Shown in pieces: positions 1-6,760 of a DNA stretch of 24,459 nucleotides. Both the position numbers and the translations under genes were made by a program. The stretch is taken from the NCBI GenBank assembly GCA_905235165.1, contig CAJOKK010000012.1, forward strand, positions 1-24,459, read 5' to 3'. The stretch comes from an uncultured Atopobiaceae bacterium. Its GTDB lineage: Bacteria > Actinomycetota > Coriobacteriia > Coriobacteriales > Atopobiaceae. The notes under the pieces are model-generated. The model was not told where the DNA came from. It did no database searches and was given only the letters and a program-made list of their open reading frames with translations. Numbering within the stretch: position 1 is the first letter of the stretch; each line of letters opens with the position of its first letter.

Positions 1-135
1 CGCTCAAGTCCGTCAAAGTGACCCTCGTTTCACGGACTTCGACGGCCGTGGCCGCCCGAGTCCGCGAAAACCTGCTCCGTTTTACGGACTTCGACGGCCG
101 GGGCCGCTCAAGTCCGTAAAACGGGAACGCGGCGA
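1..135. repeat. 52-bp-period palindromic repeat array (array 1, cut by window edge)
   Basis: AAGTCC/GAGTCC right arms occur at 6, 58 and 110, exactly 52 bp apart. Each unit is an inverted repeat: CGGACT (33-38) pairs with AGTCCG (59-64), and a longer perfect 15-bp pair joins 77-91 to 110-124. The stem interior is GC-rich (GGCC/GGCC). The same 52-bp spacing and the same GGACTT...AGTCC arms recur at 14331-14520, so this is a dispersed family. The array continues upstream of the window. The 178 bp between it and the next gene hold an AT-rich patch (140-155) and a pyrimidine-rich stretch, with no gene I can support. Confidence 0.85.
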
Positions 136-313
136 TGGTTATTAAAAAAATGATGTGCTACGTACGAAGCTGGGACTCACGCAGGCTCGCTACCAAAGAC
201 CTGTCCCACATGTCACGTTCTGGCAGGCCAATACTTCTTCTCCTTCTTTCCTTCTTCCTGTGCCTCGCTTAAGATGGTCACACGCATCATGGGGTGACGT
301 CGAGGACTGGTTT

Positions 314-972
314 ATGAAGAGCGTTTTGGTCATAGAGGACGAGCAGGCGCTTCGCGACGAGTCTTGCTGCTGGAAAACGCTGGCTATGCGGCGCGGGCGA
401 TCACGCGCTTTGAGGGCGTTTGCGAGCAGATGGTCGCGGCTGAGGCTGACCTCATCTTGCTCGACATCAACCTTCCGGGGACCAACGGTCAGCAGCTCTT
501 GCGCGAGTTTCGCGAGAAGAACGATACGCCCGTCATCATGCTCACCAGCCGCGTGTCCGAGATGGACGAGGTCTTGTGCCTGAGCTATGGGGCGGACGAC
601 TTCGTTGCCAAGCCTTACAATCCCACGATCTTGCTCCTGAGGGTCTCGGCCGTGCTCGCCCGTAGCGAGACGGCGCCCTCTGCCCTGCGCTATCACGACG
701 TGGAGTTCAGCCCCGTGAAGGGCTCGCTCGTGCGCGGCGAGGACGAAGAGATCCTCAGCAAAAACGAGGCCATTGTCTTCCAACGCCTTCTCGAGCGCCA
801 GGGTGAGATTGTGACGCGCGACGATTTGATGTGCGCCCTTTGGGACAGCGAGGAGTACGTCAACGACAGCGCCCTCACGGTGAACGTCAGCCGTCTGCGC
901 AGCAAGCTCGAGGCCTTGGGCCTCCCCGACGCCATCGAGACGCGCCGCAAGCAAGGGTATGTGTTGCGATGA
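314..972 (+). CDS. OmpR/PhoB-type response regulator, apparent frameshift near 361
   Basis: DNA-binding response regulator of a two-component system, probably controlling the transporter operon just downstream. The N-terminal receiver start (MKSVLVIEDEQALRDE, acidic pocket E-D-E) is read from ATG 314 with GAGG at 302-305. The rest (LLENAGY..., phospho-acceptor Asp in DLILLDINLPG, Thr in VIMLTS, Lys in FVAKPY, then a winged helix ending in YVLR) is in another frame, open from TTG 364. Joining them needs one or four more bases around 357-366. No slippery heptamer is visible, so this is either a sequencing/assembly error or a real inactivating deletion. The stop overlaps the kinase start (ATGA at 969-972), which indicates translational coupling. 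The family looks like BceR/GraR regulators. Function is secure at family level; intactness is not. Confidence 0.8.
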
Positions 973-1988
973 AGCTCACGCGCTATCTCAAGGACCGCCT
1001 CGTGAACTACGTCGTCGTGGCGCTCGCCCTTGCGCTGGTGATGGGCTTCCTCTGGCTCTTCCACGTGCCCCCGCAGGCATCGATTGCCTGCCTCGTCATC
1101 ATGCTTGCGGCCCTTCTGGCTGGCGATGTCCACGAATACTATCGCCGTCGCGTGTTTTACCAAGAACTTCTCGACGGCATGGAGAGCCTTGACCAGCCAC
1201 ACCTCATCTCGGAGATGATTGAGGCACCAGACTTCGTGGAAGGCGAGCTTCTTTGCGATGCCCTGCACCTGTCGACGGCCTCCGCAAACGAGCTCGTCAA
1301 CTCCTACCGTCGCGAGGACCGTGCCTTTCGCGAATACATCGAGCTCTGGGTCCATGAGATCAAGGTGCCCCTGGCGAGCCTGGAGCTCATGTGCCACAAC
1401 GACGGCAACACGCGCTACCTGGAGCAGCTGGGCCGCCTCGACGACATGGTGTCAAACGTGCTCTACTACGCGCGCAGCGAGAGCATGGAGAAGGACTACG
1501 TCATTCGCGAGGTTTCGCTGGCGCGAACCTTCTCGCAGGTGGCCGTGAGGTATCGCGAGCAGATCATGGCTGCCGACATCCGCCTCGAGACCGAGGGCCT
1601 CGACGTGAGCGTCATGACCGACGGCAAGTGGCTCGCCTATATCTTGGGCCAGCTCATGTCCAACGCGATCAAGTACGTCGCGCCGGATCGCGACCGCGTC
1701 GTGCGGGTGAGCGCGACCGAAGAAAGCGACTGCGTGACCTTACGTTTCTATGACAATGGTATCGGCATTCCCGCCTCCGACCTGTCGCGCATCTTCGAGA
1801 AGTCCTTCACGGGTGAGAATGGCCGAATCGGCGCGAACTCCACGGGCATGGGGCTCTATCTCGTGGCCAAGCTCTGCGAGCGCTTGGGCCACACCATCGA
1901 TGCCACGTCAAGGCAGGGAGAATTTACCGAGGTTTCGATTGCTTTTGGCAAATCTGCATTCATGAAATTGGAAGACTGCCAAGGCTAA
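969..1988 (+). CDS. Intramembrane-sensing (BceS-like) sensor histidine kinase
   Basis: Membrane sensor kinase, 339 aa, partner of the overlapping response regulator. Start ATG 969 overlaps the regulator stop. Two N-terminal membrane segments (about residues 14-32 and 38-54) are separated by only a few residues, so there is no extracellular sensor domain. This is the layout of BceS/GraS kinases, which usually take their signal from a partner ABC transporter. The phospho-acceptor His129 lies in an H-box of the BceS kind (WVHEIKVPLASLE). The ATPase domain shows the N-box (LMSNAIKYV, about 229-237), G1 (DNGIGIP, 262-268) and G2 (GMGLYL, 293-298). All catalytic motifs are present. A 137-bp gap follows before the efflux genes on the same strand. 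A signal such as a peptide antibiotic is an inference from the family. Confidence 0.9.
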   Translation: MKLTRYLKDRLVNYVVVALALALVMGFLWLFHVPPQASIACLVIMLAALLAGDVHEYYRRRVFYQELLDGMESLDQPHLISEMIEAPDFVEGELLCDALHLSTASANELVNSYRREDRAFREYIELWVHEIKVPLASLELMCHNDGNTRYLEQLGRLDDMVSNVLYYARSESMEKDYVIREVSLARTFSQVAVRYREQIMAADIRLETEGLDVSVMTDGKWLAYILGQLMSNAIKYVAPDRDRVVRVSATEESDCVTLRFYDNGIGIPASDLSRIFEKSFTGENGRIGANSTGMGLYLVAKLCERLGHTIDATSRQGEFTEVSIAFGKSAFMKLEDCQG

Positions 1989-2125
1989 CGTGTATATTTG
2001 TTCGAAGTTTCATGACAAAAGATTTATGGACAAGCCATGTGCAGTGATTATTCCGCTGAGACGTGGGTAGACTCCACGGGGTGACAAGGGACCCCCGAGC
2101 AGTTTAAGGAGAAGGGAATTCCAGC

Positions 2126-3862
2126 GTGTCTAAGGACGAGTACAACGATCTGAACCAGAGCATGGAGATGCCCAGCAACCCCCCGGCTGGTAGCGCCAGG
2201 GAGAGGCTGCAGACAAAAGCCAACTCCGCCCAGACCGCCGCGTCGTCGAATGGTGCTGAGGCCTTCCAAGAAACAGAGGTGCTCAAGGATCCGTCAACGG
2301 ATGCCGTTTCATCCATTGGTGAGAACGACCTGTCGAACCCTGCTGAGGACGGTGTCTTCGGTACGGTGCAGGCAGATGATGATGCCGAGACCATGCTTGC
2401 GCTGAAGAGCATGGAGGAGCGCCGTCGCAAGAAAAGGCGTTCGAAGATCATTCGCATTGTCGTTTGCGTCCTGCTTGTTGCCCTGATTGGCGCTGCTGTC
2501 ATTGCCTCGCGGGGTGGGGCTGGTGCCGAAGGAGAAGACTCCATTCCGGTCACGGGTTCCGTTGAGAAGCGAGACTTCGTTAACCAGACGCAGGGCACGG
2601 GCAAGATCGAGCCTTACAAGTCGGTGGTGATTACCCCAGAGGTTGAGGGCATCATCGATTCCGTTTCGGTCACAGAGGGCCAGACGGTCGAGAGTGGCCA
2701 GACCCTGTTTACCATCAAAAATGATGACCTCGGAAAGGACGTAGATTCGGCCCAGCGCGATGTTGACGCTGCCCAGAGGGCCGTCGATAGCGCCCAGAGG
2801 TCGCTTGACGATGTCTACAGGCAGATGAACGATGCCTGCAATGCCCATAACGATGCCGTGGCGAAGGCCAACGCCGAGGCCGAGCAGGCAGATGCGGCTT
2901 ACTATGAGGCCTACAACAGGGTCAAGTCGCAGCGCGAGCAAGAGGCCGCCGCCCAAGGCTCCTCTGGCGACGCAGAGCTCGACGCCTTGGACGCTTCCAT
3001 GATCGAAGCCGAGGCCCAGGCTGCTGGCGAAGAGGCCCGCGCCTCTGTTTCTGTGACGTCAATTCCCGACTACGACGAGAACTCCTTCCAGAAGCAGATT
3101 GACGAGGCAAACACGGCTCTTGCCAATGCTGAGGACGGCGTTGCCAAGGCGCAGGACGCCCTCGACAAGGCGCAGGCTGCTGCCGACAAGCGCACCGTCA
3201 CGGCTCCGATGGCAGGCACGGTGCTGTCGCTTGCCGCCAAGCAGGGTGCCGGCGTTGGCGGTGGCTCCGCAGCTGCCGGTGCGACCTCTAAGGCCAGCAC
3301 GACCTCGCTGGCTGAGGTTGCTGACCTCTCCCAGATGAAGGTCACGATTAACGTGAACGAGGTCGACATCTCCAGTGTCGCGGTGGGTCAGGAGGCCGAC
3401 GTGACCTTCTCCGCCCTGCCCGACATCAGTCTCAAGGCTGAGGTTGTCTCGGTTGCCTCCACGACCGGTGGGGCCTCTGGCGATGCTGGCGCCGCTGCCG
3501 GTGGCGCTTCGGGTGGTTCGGTTGCTTCTTATCCGGTCGAGCTTGTCATCAAGAAGCCGGACAGCCGCCTGAAGCCGGGCATGACGGCCAACGCCGTCAT
3601 CAAGACGCAGGAAGTCAAGGATGTGATTATTGCCCCGACCATGGGCGTTAGCGAGCAGGACGGCAAGCACTACGTCACCGTCATTACGGACAATGGTGAC
3701 GGCACCTTCGAATCCGAGCAGCGCGAGGTTGAGGTTGGCGAGCACAACTCCACCGACACCGTGATCAAGAGCGGCCTGAACGAGGGCGAGCAAGTCTCGC
3801 TTGAGGCTGACTCGGGTGCTACGGGCGGCGATGCGGCGGACGCTGAGGTCGGAAGGGGATAG
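2126..3862 (+). CDS. MacA/HlyD-type membrane fusion (efflux adaptor) protein
   Basis: Adaptor subunit of an ABC efflux system, 578 aa. GTG start at 2126 follows a strong ribosome site (AAGGAGAAGGG, 2107-2117). Residues 1-105 are hydrophilic and cytoplasmic, ending in a basic stretch (RRRKKRRSK). A single membrane segment spans about 108-128. Then come a lipoyl/barrel-sandwich half (about 155-200, with the VTEGQTVESGQTLF signature), a long Ala/Gln/Asp-rich coiled coil (about 200-350), the second lipoyl half (RTVTAPMAGTVLSL), and beta-barrel and membrane-proximal domains. The roughly 100-residue cytoplasmic tail is longer than in classical MacA. Glycine/alanine-rich inserts occur in the second half (GAGVGGGSAAAGA; GASGDAGAAAGGASGG). 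It lies 4 bp before the ATPase gene, so co-transcription is very likely. The substrate is unknown. Confidence 0.9.
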   Translation: MSKDEYNDLNQSMEMPSNPPAGSARERLQTKANSAQTAASSNGAEAFQETEVLKDPSTDAVSSIGENDLSNPAEDGVFGTVQADDDAETMLALKSMEERRRKKRRSKIIRIVVCVLLVALIGAAVIASRGGAGAEGEDSIPVTGSVEKRDFVNQTQGTGKIEPYKSVVITPEVEGIIDSVSVTEGQTVESGQTLFTIKNDDLGKDVDSAQRDVDAAQRAVDSAQRSLDDVYRQMNDACNAHNDAVAKANAEAEQADAAYYEAYNRVKSQREQEAAAQGSSGDAELDALDASMIEAEAQAAGEEARASVSVTSIPDYDENSFQKQIDEANTALANAEDGVAKAQDALDKAQAAADKRTVTAPMAGTVLSLAAKQGAGVGGGSAAAGATSKASTTSLAEVADLSQMKVTINVNEVDISSVAVGQEADVTFSALPDISLKAEVVSVASTTGGASGDAGAAAGGASGGSVASYPVELVIKKPDSRLKPGMTANAVIKTQEVKDVIIAPTMGVSEQDGKHYVTVITDNGDGTFESEQREVEVGEHNSTDTVIKSGLNEGEQVSLEADSGATGGDAADAEVGRG

Positions 3863-3866
3863 CGAC

Positions 3867-4700
3867 ATGGCACAGGGCATCAAGACGCCCCCCTCGCCGA
3901 TGCCGGATTCCACGGTCGTGAATGGTGTTCGCGCCACTTTGGGCGCCGGGACGCCCGCTGAGAAGCGCGGATCCTACGTCATCGACATTCGCAACCTCCA
4001 TCGCATCTACGAGTCTGAGGCGGGCTACACGCATGCGCTCAAGGGCATCTCGCTGCAGGTGCCGCGTGGGGAGTTCCTCTGCATCATGGGACCTTCGGGT
4101 TCGGGCAAGTCTACGCTCATGAACATTCTCGGCTGCCTCGATACGCCCACGTCGGGAACGTATCTGCTCGAGGGCCTCGACGTCTCAACGCTTGACGACG
4201 ACGAGCTCACGGCCCTTCGCGCCTCGCGTCTGGGCTTCGTCTTCCAGAGCTTCAACCTGCTTCCGCGTACGACGGTCCTTCGCAATGTCGAGCTGCCGCT
4301 CGTCTACACGAACACCGCGCCGAAGAAGCGTCACGAGATCGCTCGCAAGGCCCTCGCCTCGGTGGGTCTTCCCGAGCAGTACTACGACCACAATTCGAAC
4401 GAGATTTCCGGTGGTCAGATGCAGCGTGTGGCAATCGCCCGCGCTCTCGTCAACGACCCCGCCGTCATCCTGGCTGACGAGCCGACGGGTAACCTCGACT
4501 CCGCTACCGGCCTGATGGTCCTGCAGACCTTCCGCAAGTTGAGCGAACAGGGCAAGACGATCGTTCTTATCACCCATGACGAGGAGGTCTCGACCTGGGC
4601 GGACCGCACGATGCACATTCGTGACGGCAAGCTTCTGACTGACGAAGAGGAGCGCGCTGCACGCGCCGCATCCACCTCACACGGAAGGGGACGCACATGA
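3867..4700 (+). CDS. MacB/LolD-type ABC transporter ATP-binding protein
   Basis: ATPase subunit of the efflux system, 277 aa. ATG 3867 is chosen over upstream in-frame codons because it follows GGAAGGGG (3851-3858) and leaves only 4 bp after the adaptor stop. Motifs: Walker A GPSGSGKS (75-82), Q-loop FVFQSFNLL, signature ISGGQMQRVAIA, Walker B VILADEPTGNLD, H-loop THD. The DEPTGNLD form is typical of MacB/LolD/FtsE/BceA-type exporters. An N-terminal extension of about 35 residues precedes the nucleotide-binding fold. The stop overlaps the permease start by 4 bp (ATGA, 4697-4700), indicating translational coupling. Here the ATPase and permease are separate proteins, unlike E. coli MacB, where they are fused. 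Confidence 0.93.
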   Translation: MAQGIKTPPSPMPDSTVVNGVRATLGAGTPAEKRGSYVIDIRNLHRIYESEAGYTHALKGISLQVPRGEFLCIMGPSGSGKSTLMNILGCLDTPTSGTYLLEGLDVSTLDDDELTALRASRLGFVFQSFNLLPRTTVLRNVELPLVYTNTAPKKRHEIARKALASVGLPEQYYDHNSNEISGGQMQRVAIARALVNDPAVILADEPTGNLDSATGLMVLQTFRKLSEQGKTIVLITHDEEVSTWADRTMHIRDGKLLTDEEERAARAASTSHGRGRT

Positions 4701-5965
4701 GGGCGACTGACCTTCTTCGCGAGAGCATCGTGGCACTCAATGCGAATCGCATGCGAAATCTGCTCACGGTGCTGGGCGTCATCATCGGCATTAGCTCCGT
4801 CATCACCATGATGGCCGTCATCGGAGGCATCAGGGATTGTATGATGAAAGAGTTCGGTGGTGGCTCGGACCACATCGTGAACATCTCGTACTTTGACGAG
4901 GCTCACCCTGCCCAGATGTCTGACGTCGAACAGCTTAGGAAGGAAATGGCTTCGTCCTACGATTACATCGTGGTCGCCCAGGAGCAATCGACTGAGGCGA
5001 GCGTGGGTAGCAAGACCTGCGCAGGTGCGAACATTTGCGGCACCGAGGCAAAATGTCCCGAGGTAAAGACGGACGTCAAGCTTTCGGAAGGCAGCTTTTT
5101 CACCGAGGAGATGGTTAAGAATTCGGAGCAGGTAATCGTCATTGACCAAATTGGTGTCAAGAACCTCTTCGGCGACGATAAGACGGCGATTGGCGACCTT
5201 GATTCCCAGGTCATTGGCAAATCGGTGACTATAGGTGGTGCCCAATACAGTATCTGCGGCGTCGTGGAGTGCGCTCCCTACATGGTGGCGATGGCCGGTG
5301 ATGGCTATGCCGAAATCTACATGCCCCTCACGACCTTCCAACAGCGTATCAGCCCCAACCAGCCAATCAACAGCCTCTATGGCATGGCTTCGTCAGAGGC
5401 CGATCTCAACACCATCTCCCTTGATACGCAGCAATGGCTTGCCAGGCACTTCGGCATCAGTGACGAGAATATTGGCAACTCCTGCTACATCAACACCAAC
5501 AAGGAAATGATTGACCAGGTCAACGGCTTCATGGCGGGCTTCTCGGCAATTATGGTTTCGGTTGCCTCGATCTCGCTTCTGGTGGGTGGCATCGGCATCA
5601 TGAACATGATGCTCACGAACGTGACCGAGCGTATTCGAGAGATTGGCCTGCGCAAGGCGCTCGGCGCCTGCTACAAGGACATCACGAGGCAGTTTCTGCT
5701 TGAGAGCGTCTTCCTCACGCTTTCGGGCGGCATCATCGGCATCGTGAGCGGCTACCTCATCGCCTTGGCGGCCTCCAGCGTGCTGGTATCGACGGGAGCC
5801 TTGGGGTCTATGGTGAGCGATCCTGCGGAGTTCAAGCCGGCCATCGATCTTGCCTCCATGCTCGTCGTTGCGGGCGTGTGCGTGGTCATCGGCGTCGTCT
5901 TCGGTTATTACCCGGCTCGTCGCGCCGCGCGTCTTGACCCGGTGGAGGCCCTGCGTTATCAGTAG
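4697..5965 (+). CDS. MacB-type (FtsX/MacB_PCD) ABC transporter permease
   Basis: Membrane subunit of the efflux system, 422 aa. It has the MacB plan: a first membrane helix (about 21-43, NLLTVLGVIIGISSVITMMA), a large extracytoplasmic domain (about 50-275), then three C-terminal FtsX helices with the family signatures GGIGIMNMMLTNVTERIREIGLRKALGA and YYPARRAARLDPVEALRY. The extracytoplasmic domain carries a Cys cluster (C108, C114, C120) plus further cysteines, unusual for this family and suggestive of disulphides or metal binding. Translation is coupled to the ATPase. Family assignment is firm; the transported substrate (drug, peptide or lipid) cannot be read from sequence. Confidence 0.92.
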   Translation: MRATDLLRESIVALNANRMRNLLTVLGVIIGISSVITMMAVIGGIRDCMMKEFGGGSDHIVNISYFDEAHPAQMSDVEQLRKEMASSYDYIVVAQEQSTEASVGSKTCAGANICGTEAKCPEVKTDVKLSEGSFFTEEMVKNSEQVIVIDQIGVKNLFGDDKTAIGDLDSQVIGKSVTIGGAQYSICGVVECAPYMVAMAGDGYAEIYMPLTTFQQRISPNQPINSLYGMASSEADLNTISLDTQQWLARHFGISDENIGNSCYINTNKEMIDQVNGFMAGFSAIMVSVASISLLVGGIGIMNMMLTNVTERIREIGLRKALGACYKDITRQFLLESVFLTLSGGIIGIVSGYLIALAASSVLVSTGALGSMVSDPAEFKPAIDLASMLVVAGVCVVIGVVFGYYPARRAARLDPVEALRYQ

Positions 5966-6002
5966 TCGCTCTCTTGCGCGCTCATTTGATTCAGAACCCT
6001 CT

Positions 6003-6044
6003 GGGGCGGCGGAGCACCTGTCTGTTCTGCCGCCCCATGTTCTT
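6003..6044 (+). terminator. Rho-independent terminator of the efflux operon
   Basis: GGGGCGGCGGA (6003-6013) pairs with TCTGCCGCCCC (6026-6036), an 11-bp stem with one G-U, followed by a T-rich stretch (ATGTTCTTATCGTTT). It lies 38 bp after the permease stop. Confidence 0.75.
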
Positions 6045-6195
6045 ATCGTTTACCTGCGATTTGCCGCTGGCCAATCTGTCGGCGAACGACGGTATTCGTG
6101 GCTTGGCAAGGGGGTATCATAAAGACGTGAGACAGGAGACACCCTCGCTTGAGGGGGCTCCTCAACAGGTTTTGCCTGCGAGAAAGGACACTGCC

Positions 6196-6501
6196 ATGGG
6201 AAAGAGAGCAACGGAGCCGCTCGATATCGACTACGCAGGTCTGGCTGAGTACCTGCACTGTAACCATTCCGTCTATATGCGCGTTGACAACAGGCTCTTT
6301 TACCTGACCGATGCCAACTTCGAGGCTTGGCGCGCGCAGGACACCAGCCATCGTAACCACAAGAATCACTACATCGATTGCAGTCCGCTGGTCGACACGC
6401 TCGACGAGTTCTTGTCCCTTCCGTTCGTTGACGGCAAGACCATCGAAGACTCCTTCGATCACGCAACCTTCTACGCGTCCTTGACGGGTGAGAAGGAATA
6501 A
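6196..6501 (+). CDS. Small protein of unknown function (101 aa)
   Basis: I do not recognise a named family. The protein is 101 aa, soluble, with no signal peptide or membrane segment. It is acidic and rich in aromatic residues and His (HCNHSVYMRVDNRLFYLTD; SHRNHKNHYIDC). ATG 6196 is chosen because AGAAAGGA (6181-6188) precedes it; upstream in-frame codons have no ribosome site and overlap the operon terminator. Coding-like base use and flanking terminators on both sides (6003-6044 and 6534-6566) suggest a monocistronic real gene. A short hairpin (CCCTC/GAGGG, 6142-6155) lies in its leader. The regular spacing of the D-N-R-L-F-Y-L-T-D segment looks like a beta hairpin, but no function should be assigned. 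Confidence 0.75.
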   Translation: MGKRATEPLDIDYAGLAEYLHCNHSVYMRVDNRLFYLTDANFEAWRAQDTSHRNHKNHYIDCSPLVDTLDEFLSLPFVDGKTIEDSFDHATFYASLTGEKE

Positions 6502-6533
6502 GGCCTAGCGCCTAGCAAGAGCAAAGCTTATGT

Positions 6534-6566
6534 GCCCCGCGTCGGTGATGCCGGCGTGGGGCTTTT
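6534..6566 (+). terminator. Rho-independent terminator after the small unknown gene
   Basis: GCCCCGCGTCGG (6534-6545) pairs with CCGGCGTGGGGC (6551-6562), a 12-bp stem with two G-U pairs and a 5-nt loop, followed by TTTT. Confidence 0.85.
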
Positions 6567-6760
6567 GCGTGACGTGGCGAGGTCGCCCCTTCAAACGGCC
6601 TGTGTGCCACCTGTGGTGGCAGAACTGTTAACAAAGGAGCCGCTTTTAAGCGTAGTAAACTTCTTCAACGTGTGTACGCAGGTGCTGTCTACGCCTGCGT
6701 GCCGTCTGCAACTTAGCCGCCCGTTACGGCACGGGGCGGCCCAGGCGAGAAGGAGATGCT
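6567..6760 (+). other. aspS leader region with several small hairpins
   Basis: About 190 bp without a gene. It holds inverted repeats TGCCAC/GTGGCA (6605-6621), CGCTT/AAGCG (6640-6651), ACGCAGG/CCTGCGT (6676-6700) and GCCGCCC/GGGCGGC (6716-6740), the last just upstream of the aspS ribosome site AAGGAG (6750-6755). A TTAACA -35-like hexamer is at 6628-6633, without a convincing -10. No T-box specifier/antiterminator pair is recognised. Confidence 0.4.

Noticed and set aside
190..954. 254-aa minus-strand frame over the response regulator
   Set aside because: Shadow of the regulator gene; the plus strand has clear receiver and winged-helix motifs.
6103..6120. TTGGCA ... TATCAT promoter before the small unknown gene
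   Set aside because: The two hexamers are only 6 bp apart, too close for a sigma70-type promoter.
6567..6760. T-box riboswitch upstream of aspS
   Set aside because: Hairpins exist but no T-box consensus, specifier loop or terminator/antiterminator pair could be recognised.
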